Shown here: in pieces, positions 58,539 through 64,000 of the stretch
Numbering within the stretch: position 1 is the first letter of the stretch
Layout: each line of letters starts with the position of its first letter
Assembly: GCA_016712675.1 (NCBI GenBank)
Contig: JADJQR010000001.1
Span: forward strand, 868,001 to 932,000
Direction: 5' to 3'
Length of the DNA: 64,000 bases
Source of the DNA: a bacterium
GTDB taxonomy: Bacteria; Krumholzibacteriota; Krumholzibacteriia; LZORAL124-64-63
Position numbers and translations under genes: made by a program
Notes under the pieces: model-generated
What the model was told of the DNA's origin: nothing
Database searches by the model: none
What the model saw: the letters and a program-made list of their open reading frames with translations, nothing else

Positions 58539-61216
58539 GCCGACCCTCCCGGGACCGTCGGCACGCACGACGACGACTCCCCGAGGGCTTGCTGCACGGC
58601 CACAACCAGTTCGCTGACCTTGAACGGCTTGGCCAGCAGCCGGCCTGCCGGCGTGTCGGCCTGCAGGTCGTGGTAGCCGGACATGTAGACGATGCTGCCC
58701 AGGCGGCCGGCTGCCAGCAGGCGCGCTGCCAGTTCGCCGCCGTGCATGCCCGGCATGACCAGGTCGGTCAACAGCACGTCGAACGGGCCGACAGCGGCCG
58801 CGATCTCCAGTGCTTCACTTGCCGACGAGGCGACGTGGACTTCCGCGCTCCGCCGCCGCAGGACACTCGACACCAGGTCCCTGACCTCCTCGGAGTCCTC
58901 GACCACCAGGAAGCGCCCATCAAGCCGGCACTCGACGTCGTGGGCCTCCGGATCGACGCCGGCGTCAGCGGAGGACGTGGTTGCCGGCAGCGTCAGCGTG
59001 ACCGCCGTGCCGACGCCCGGCTGGCTGCGGATCCCGACGGTGCCGCCGCTCTGCTCGGCGAATCCCTGCACCATCGACAGTCCCAGCCCGGTGCCCCGGC
59101 CTTCCCCCTTGGTCGTGAAGAAGGGCTCGAAGACGTGCTCGAGGTCCTCCGGCGCGATGCCCTGGCCCGAGTCCTCGACCGTCAGTGAGACGCAGCCCAG
59201 GCCCGTGCCGTCCGCTGCCGGGCCATTGGCCGTCCGCAGGACCAGGCTGCCGCCGCTGCCCATCGCGTCGCGCGCGTTGATGACGAGATTGAAGACCGCC
59301 TGCTGCAGCGCGCCGGGATCCACACGGACCGGGCGCAGCCGCGGAGACAGCTCGGTGCGGACGTGGGTGGCTTCACCCAGCAGCTTGCCCAGCGGGTGGA
59401 GCAGTTCGCTGACCGCCGCATTGAGGTCCACCTCGCGGGGCGCCAATTCGTGCTTGCGGCTGAAGGCGAGCAGCTGGCACGTGGTGGCCGAGGCCCTGGC
59501 GCTGGCGCGCCGGATCTGCTCCATCGCCGCGCGCAGGGGCGAATCCTGCGGCGTCGCCTCCAGGAGCAGGTCGCAGTAGCCGGCGATGACCGTGAGCTGG
59601 TTGTTGAAGTCGTACGCCACGCCGGCCGCCAGGCGGCCGAGGGCATCCAGCTTCTGGGCCTGCCGGAGCTGGCTCTCCAGGCGGCGGCGCTCCGAGACGT
59701 CCGCGGCCAGCCAGTGCGAGACCTCGGCCGCGTCCTGGTCGCCCGGGCTGCCGCGGCCGGCGCAGAACACGGTGACAAGCTGCCCCCCGGCCGTATGCAA
59801 CTCGATCTCGACCTGCTCCTGCGCGCCCGCGCTCACCTGTTGGCGGGCAAGCTCGAAGCGCTCCGCCTGTCCTGCCGCGAGCCGGTCCGTGAACGGGCGT
59901 CCCTCGAGTTCGGCGGCGCCCAGGCCGACCAGCTTCTGCCAGGCGGGATTGGCATCGACGTAACACCCGTCCCGGTCCAGCCCGAAGTAGCCGAGCGGGA
60001 GCTGCTCGTGCAGGCGGCGGAAGCAACGTTCGCTCTCCACCAGCCGAGCCTCGCGGCGCTTGGCCTCGGTGATGTCGGTGGCGATGCCGCACATGCCGAT
60101 GGGAACGCCCCGCCCATTGTGCATGACGGAGGTGCGGCAATGCAGGATGGACCGCGACCCGTCCCGCACGCGATTGACCACCACGCCGTCCCAGTGGCCC
60201 TCTTCCAGGGTGCGGGCGACGATCTCCGCCTGCGTGGCGCCCTCGGACGGGTCGTCCCCCAGGGCGGTCTCGACCGGATGCCCGACCAGGTCCTCGCGCC
60301 GGGCCTTCAGCGACCGGCAGGTGGCGTTGTTGACGTAGATGATGCGGCCCTCGAGGTCGGTCGCGGTCACCCGGTCCTGGATCTGGTCCAGGGCCATGGC
60401 CTTGAACGCGATGTCCTCCTCGGCGCGGCGCAGGCGCGTGATGTCCTGCAGCGAGACGAGCACGTGCCGGGCGCCGGCCAGGGAGATGGGCGCGGCCGAG
60501 ACCAGCAGGTGCCTGGCCGTCGGTCCGTCCGGCGTCGCCGCCGGCAGCACCACCGGCAGGCCTTCGACGGTCACCCCCTGTTCGAAGACCGAAACCAGCG
60601 CCAGTCGAAGTTCGCAGCGGTCGCACGTTGGCCCGAAGCCGCATCCGCGCGGATCGTGCAGGCTGTTCAGGCAGCCGATGCCGGCGCCGCCCACGCGTCC
60701 GCAGGCCTCCGCCGGCGTGAGCCCGGCCATCTTCGCGGCCACCCGGTTGGCCTGGACAATGCGGCGCTCCGCATCTAGGACGACCACGGCCATCGGCGAG
60801 TTGGCGTGGATCGTCTCCAGTTCGGCGTTCCAGGCCGCACGCTCCCTTTCGCTCTCGCGCCGCTCGGTGACATCGGTGCTGTAGACGGCGAAGCGGTCGA
60901 CCTTGACGCCGTCAGCGCCGCGCAGCGGCACGATGCGATGCTCCAGCCAGCGGCCGCTAGACGCATCGGTGAAGCCGACGGGGCTGCCCGAGAGGGCGCA
61001 CTCCTGGATGAGGCGGCGGCGAAGCGCCGCCGCGTCCGGCGGCAGCAGGTCGCACAGATCACGCCCGATGACCTGGTCGCGGGGCCGGCCCAGGCGCCGC
61101 GCGCACTCCGCGTTGGCCATCAGGACGGTGCCGTCGACCCCCAGGAGCGCGGTCGCCTCGTCCATGCCGTCGAGCAGCATCAGGAGCGCATCCGCGCGTT
61201 CAGGTTCGGGGGCCAT
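58535..61216 (-). CDS. Hybrid sensor kinase with PAS domains and tyrosine in place of the H-box histidine
   Basis: 893 residues from ATG 61216. Four PAS-like domains (about 35-150, 155-290, 295-415, 420-520); the second has a cysteine cluster ('GCLNSLHDPRGCGFGPTCDR'). The dimerisation region reads 'LGRLAAGVAYDFNNQLTVIA', where relatives have AHDFNN: the codon at 59612-59614 is TAC (Tyr535) instead of CAC. The ATPase domain is intact ('NLVINARDAM', 'DSGQGIAPEDLEHVFEPFFT', 'GTGLGLSMVQGFAEQSGG') and a C-terminal receiver ('VLLTDLVMPGMHGGELA') follows. No membrane segment. Confidence 0.85.
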   Translation of the reverse strand: MAPEPERADALLMLLDGMDEATALLGVDGTVLMANAECARRLGRPRDQVIGRDLCDLLPPDAAALRRRLIQECALSGSPVGFTDASSGRWLEHRIVPLRGADGVKVDRFAVYSTDVTERRESERERAAWNAELETIHANSPMAVVVLDAERRIVQANRVAAKMAGLTPAEACGRVGGAGIGCLNSLHDPRGCGFGPTCDRCELRLALVSVFEQGVTVEGLPVVLPAATPDGPTARHLLVSAAPISLAGARHVLVSLQDITRLRRAEEDIAFKAMALDQIQDRVTATDLEGRIIYVNNATCRSLKARREDLVGHPVETALGDDPSEGATQAEIVARTLEEGHWDGVVVNRVRDGSRSILHCRTSVMHNGRGVPIGMCGIATDITEAKRREARLVESERCFRRLHEQLPLGYFGLDRDGCYVDANPAWQKLVGLGAAELEGRPFTDRLAAGQAERFELARQQVSAGAQEQVEIELHTAGGQLVTVFCAGRGSPGDQDAAEVSHWLAADVSERRRLESQLRQAQKLDALGRLAAGVAYDFNNQLTVIAGYCDLLLEATPQDSPLRAAMEQIRRASARASATTCQLLAFSRKHELAPREVDLNAAVSELLHPLGKLLGEATHVRTELSPRLRPVRVDPGALQQAVFNLVINARDAMGSGGSLVLRTANGPAADGTGLGCVSLTVEDSGQGIAPEDLEHVFEPFFTTKGEGRGTGLGLSMVQGFAEQSGGTVGIRSQPGVGTAVTLTLPATTSSADAGVDPEAHDVECRLDGRFLVVEDSEEVRDLVSSVLRRRSAEVHVASSASEALEIAAAVGPFDVLLTDLVMPGMHGGELAARLLAAGRLGSIVYMSGYHDLQADTPAGRLLAKPFKVSELVVAVQQALGESSSCVPTVPGGSA

Positions 61217-61445
61217 GGGTACTCCGGGGGTGGGCGTGGGTGTGTCCGTCGTCGGCGGAGCCGACCGGTGCCTGCTTGCGTACAGCATGATCCGTGCGGG
61301 CGGCGGGCCTGGCTACGGAAAACACTGACAACACCTAACCTGTTGTGCCGGATTGGGATCGAGGTGTTGTGGTCCCAGGCCGGCCATGCCGGCCGCCGGT
61401 TGGCGGGCCTGTGTCCGCCCAGGAACCGCTCCCGCTGGCCGGAGA

Positions 61446-62792
61446 TCAGCCGTCCAGCGCCCGGCCCTGCGAGAGGATGACGTCACGGTAGAAACGGCCG
61501 CTGTCCTTGACGGTGCGCCGCTGCGAGGCCCCATCGACCTGTGCCAGGCCGAACGTCTTGGCGTAGCCGCAGGCCCACTCGAAGTTGTCCAGCAGCGACC
61601 ACGCGAAGTAGCCGCGCACGTCGACGCCGTCGGCGATGGCGTCGCGCACCGCCAGCAGGTGGGTCCGCAGGTACTCCTGGCGCAGCGGGTCGCGCACGCG
61701 ACCGTCGGTGTCCGCCGCCGGGTCGGCGAAGGCGGCGCCGTTCTCGGTGATGTAGATCGGCAGCGCACCGTAGCGCGACCGCAGCCAGCCCAGCACCTCG
61801 CGCAGGCTCTGCGGCCGCACCTCCCAGCCGGTCTCGGTGTAGAGGGCGCCGGGCTGCCGGACCGCGGCCGCGCCCGTCGGGGCGGCAGCCGGGTCCGCGC
61901 GGTTGACCGAACGCGTGTAGTAGTTCAGGCCCAGGAAATCGATCGCCTCGCCGATCACCGCGAAATCCTCCGCCGGGAAGCGGGGCCACGCGGCCCCGAA
62001 CAGGGCCGGCATCTCGTCCGGGTAGCGGCCCAGGCGCAGCGGGTCCAGGTACCAGCGGTTCATGTAGGCGTCGGCGCGGGCCGTGGCGGCGCGGTCGGTC
62101 TCGCTGTCGCTGGCCGCGTCCTTGGGTTCCAGGTTCACGACGATGCCGACCTGCGCGCGCGTCTCGGCGCGCAGGCAGCGGACGGCCAGGCCATGGCCGC
62201 GCAGGAGGTTGTGCGCCGCCTGCGCGGCGGCCGCCAGGTCGCGCCGGCCCGGCGCGTGCACGCCGTGCACGTAGCCGCCGTCGACCACCACCCAGGGTTC
62301 GTTCAGCGTGGACCAGTGCCCGACGCGGTCGCCCAGGCGCGCGGCGACGATGCGCGCGTAGTCCGCGAACCAGTCCGCGCAATCGCGGGCGGCCCAGCCG
62401 CCGCGCTCGTCCAGCGCCTGCGGCAGGTCCCAGTGGAACAGGGTCGGGAACGGCGTGATGCCGGCCGCGAGCAGGCCGTCGACCAGCCGGTCGTAGAAGT
62501 CGAGCCCGGGTCCGTTCACGCGGCCGGTGCCCTCGGGCAGCACGCGGCTCCAGGCGATGCTGAAGCGGTAGGCGCCCAGGCCCAGTTCGCGCATCAACGC
62601 GATATCCTCGCGCCAGCGCCGGTAGTGGTCGCAGGCGACGTCGCCGGTGTCGCCGCCTGCGATGCGGCCCGGCTCGTGCGAGAACACGTGCCAGTTGCTG
62701 GGACCGGCGCCGTCGGCCAGCGGCGAGCCCTCGATCTGGTAGGCCGACGTGGCGGCTCCCCAGAGGAACCCGGCGGGGAAGTCCCTGCTCAC
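61446..62792 (-). CDS. GH1 beta-glucosidase
   Basis: 448 residues, the family's usual length. GTG start at 62792 with GGAGG upstream; its GTGA overlaps the stop of the NdvB-like gene. Motifs: 'FLWGAATSAYQIEGSPLADG' at the start, 'FHWDLPQALDERGGW', the acid/base in 'TLNEPWVVVDGGYVHG', the nucleophile in 'PIYITENGAAF', and 'YFAWSLLDNFEWACGYAKTF' near the end. Cytoplasmic, hydrolysing short beta-glucosides, probably products of the preceding enzyme. Confidence 0.95.
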   Translation of the reverse strand: MSRDFPAGFLWGAATSAYQIEGSPLADGAGPSNWHVFSHEPGRIAGGDTGDVACDHYRRWREDIALMRELGLGAYRFSIAWSRVLPEGTGRVNGPGLDFYDRLVDGLLAAGITPFPTLFHWDLPQALDERGGWAARDCADWFADYARIVAARLGDRVGHWSTLNEPWVVVDGGYVHGVHAPGRRDLAAAAQAAHNLLRGHGLAVRCLRAETRAQVGIVVNLEPKDAASDSETDRAATARADAYMNRWYLDPLRLGRYPDEMPALFGAAWPRFPAEDFAVIGEAIDFLGLNYYTRSVNRADPAAAPTGAAAVRQPGALYTETGWEVRPQSLREVLGWLRSRYGALPIYITENGAAFADPAADTDGRVRDPLRQEYLRTHLLAVRDAIADGVDVRGYFAWSLLDNFEWACGYAKTFGLAQVDGASQRRTVKDSGRFYRDVILSQGRALDG

Positions 62793-64000
62793 GCGTTGCC
62801 TCCACCAGAGCCGAGCGTGACCGTGACCACGTGGCGGCCGCCGTCGCGGTGCAGGGGCAGGTGCGCCTGTCCGTCCCGTGGCGCCAGGTTCACGCCATCG
62901 ACGGTCGCCGCGACCACTGCGCGCGAGCAGCCCGACGGATTCCTCACGTCGACCTCGTACGTCGTGCCGTCGCCCGGCAGGCGCCAGGTCAGGCGGAAGC
63001 CGGGCCAGCCGTCCGGGATGCAGGGCGCCACCACCAGCGTGTCGCCGCCCCTGGTCCGCAGTCCCAGCACGGATTCGAGCGCTACGCGCTGCAGCCAGCC
63101 CGACGAGCCGGTGTACCACGTCCAGCCGCCGCGGCCCACGTGCGGCGCGGCGCCGTAGACGTCCGCAGCTACCACGTAGGGCTCCACCTTGTAGCGCGAC
63201 ACTTGCGCCGGCGTCGCGGCGTGCAGCACCGGGTTGAGCAGGTCCAGCAGCTGCGCGGCGCGATCGCGCCGGCCCTGCTCGGCCATCGCACGCACGACCC
63301 AGGTGGCCGCGTGCGTGTACTGGCCGCCGTTCTCGCGCACGCCGGCCACGTAGCCGCGGATGTAGCCGGGGTCGCGCGGCGTATCGACGAACGGCGGCGT
63401 CAGCAGGCGGACCAGGCGCTCGTCGTCGTTGATCAGCTGGGCCTCGACCTGGTCGAGCGCCGCCGCGGCACGTTCGGGCGGCGCGACGCGCGAAAGGACG
63501 GACCAGGCCTGCGCCAGGGCGTCGATGCGGCACTCGCGGTTCTCGTGGGAGCCCAGCGGGGCGCCGTCGTCGTAGTAGCCGCGGCGGTACCACTGGCCGT
63601 CCCAGCCGCCGTCGTTCAGGGCGGCGGCCAGGTGCTCGCGGTGGGCGCGGTAGCGGTCGGCGCGGTCCTTGTCGCCGCGCTCGTCGCACAGCGGTGCGAA
63701 GGCGTCGATGATCGACACCAGGAAGAAGCCCATCCAGGTGCTCTCGCCGCGACCGAGCCTGCCGACGCGGTTCATGCCGTCGTTCCAGTCGCCGGTGCCG
63801 AACAGGGGCAGGCCGTGGGCGCCCACCGCCAGAGAGCGGTCCAGGGCCCGGCAGCAGTGCTCGAAGACGCTGCCGCCCAGCCCGGAGGGCTTGGCGTGGA
63901 CGAAGACCTCGTCCTCGCCCTCGGGCAGCGCCGGGGCGGTCAGGTACGGGGCCTGCTCGTCGAAGACGGCTACGTCGCCCGTCTGCCGCGCGTATTCACA
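62789..64000 (-). CDS. C-terminal part of an NdvB-like GH94 protein (cyclic beta-1,2-glucan synthase type), partial
   Basis: 403 residues are visible; the frame runs off the right edge of the window, which holds the 5' part. The catalytic region 'GLPLFGTGDWNDGMNRVG', 'RGESTWMGFFLVSIIDAF', 'VEPYVVAADVYGAAPHVGRG' and 'WTWYTGSSGWLQRVALESVL' is typical of the GH94 domain at the end of NdvB, with the general acid Asp in GDWND. NdvB makes cyclic beta-1,2-glucan; related GH94 proteins are 1,2-beta-oligoglucan phosphorylases, which cannot be excluded with only the C-terminus. Confidence 0.85.
   Translation of the reverse strand, partial: CEYARQTGDVAVFDEQAPYLTAPALPEGEDEVFVHAKPSGLGGSVFEHCCRALDRSLAVGAHGLPLFGTGDWNDGMNRVGRLGRGESTWMGFFLVSIIDAFAPLCDERGDKDRADRYRAHREHLAAALNDGGWDGQWYRRGYYDDGAPLGSHENRECRIDALAQAWSVLSRVAPPERAAAALDQVEAQLINDDERLVRLLTPPFVDTPRDPGYIRGYVAGVRENGGQYTHAATWVVRAMAEQGRRDRAAQLLDLLNPVLHAATPAQVSRYKVEPYVVAADVYGAAPHVGRGGWTWYTGSSGWLQRVALESVLGLRTRGGDTLVVAPCIPDGWPGFRLTWRLPGDGTTYEVDVRNPSGCSRAVVAATVDGVNLAPRDGQAHLPLHRDGGRHVVTVTLGSGGGNA

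Overview
High-GC bacterial DNA with tight operons: ATGA, GTGA, TTGA and TGATG stop/start overlaps are frequent. Four secreted proteins end in a C-terminal module of the type 'PNPFNP...YDLAGR...LPAG.H...WDG...ASGLY..RL' (FlgD/Por-like sorting or Ig-like module). Together with carboxypeptidase-regulatory-like domains, a truncated TonB-plug-like segment and porin-like proteins, this suggests a Gram-negative member of the FCB group, most likely an uncultured high-GC lineage such as Krumholzibacteriota or Eisenbacteria. The phylum assignment is inference; no rRNA or tRNA gene was seen.

Layout. 1-8.6 kb (+): a carbohydrate operon with a glycoamylase-like (PF10091/GH144-type) glycosidase cut by the left edge, a sugar-binding lipoprotein, two ABC permeases, a large secreted alpha/alpha-barrel glycosidase and a GH53 endo-galactanase. 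It carries four operator-like palindromes in two pairs, each pair spaced exactly 66 bp. 9-21.5 kb: an accessory (defence-like) island with an HNH protein, a DUF4258/MqsA-like toxin-antitoxin pair, an orphan AbiEi, a GIY-YIG nuclease next to a DUF2075 helicase, an HIT-HNH pair, a truncated sulfur-binding-domain HNH fragment, a DUF1016 nuclease and a complete AbiEi-AbiEii pair. A dispersed palindrome (CTTGCGCCGGCGCAAG and variants) and a 113-bp hairpin with perfect 31-bp arms punctuate it. 22-27 kb: secreted proteins, including a beta-helix protein, and a DUF2779 nuclease.

27-36 kb: on the minus strand, three secreted paralogues (one frameshifted) and a small sorting-domain protein; diverging from them, a CHAT protease-ECF sigma-anti-sigma operon. 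36-47 kb: an esterase, an unknown protein, a MazEF-like pair with a probably leaderless promoter, a histone-deacetylase-like hydrolase, a NorR-like sigma-54 activator opposite a Dps protein, and a NarXL-like two-component pair opposite an Amt transporter and a porin. 47-55 kb: a zinc metallopeptidase, a second ECF sigma operon with a von Willebrand-A protein, a CYTH protein, a glycine-rich lipoprotein and a small secreted protein. 55-61 kb: a CheW-chemoreceptor fusion with one membrane segment, and a response regulator plus hybrid kinase whose H-box histidine is replaced by tyrosine. 61-64 kb: a GH1 beta-glucosidase and the end of an NdvB-like GH94 protein.

How the genes work together (inference). 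The two ends of the window may share a theme of beta-1,2-glucan: an NdvB-like GH94 protein, a GH144-type glycosidase, a sugar importer without its own ATPase and a GH1 glucosidase. The middle combines cell-envelope signalling (two ECF operons, CHAT, VWA) with a patchwork of nuclease and toxin modules, several of them decayed.
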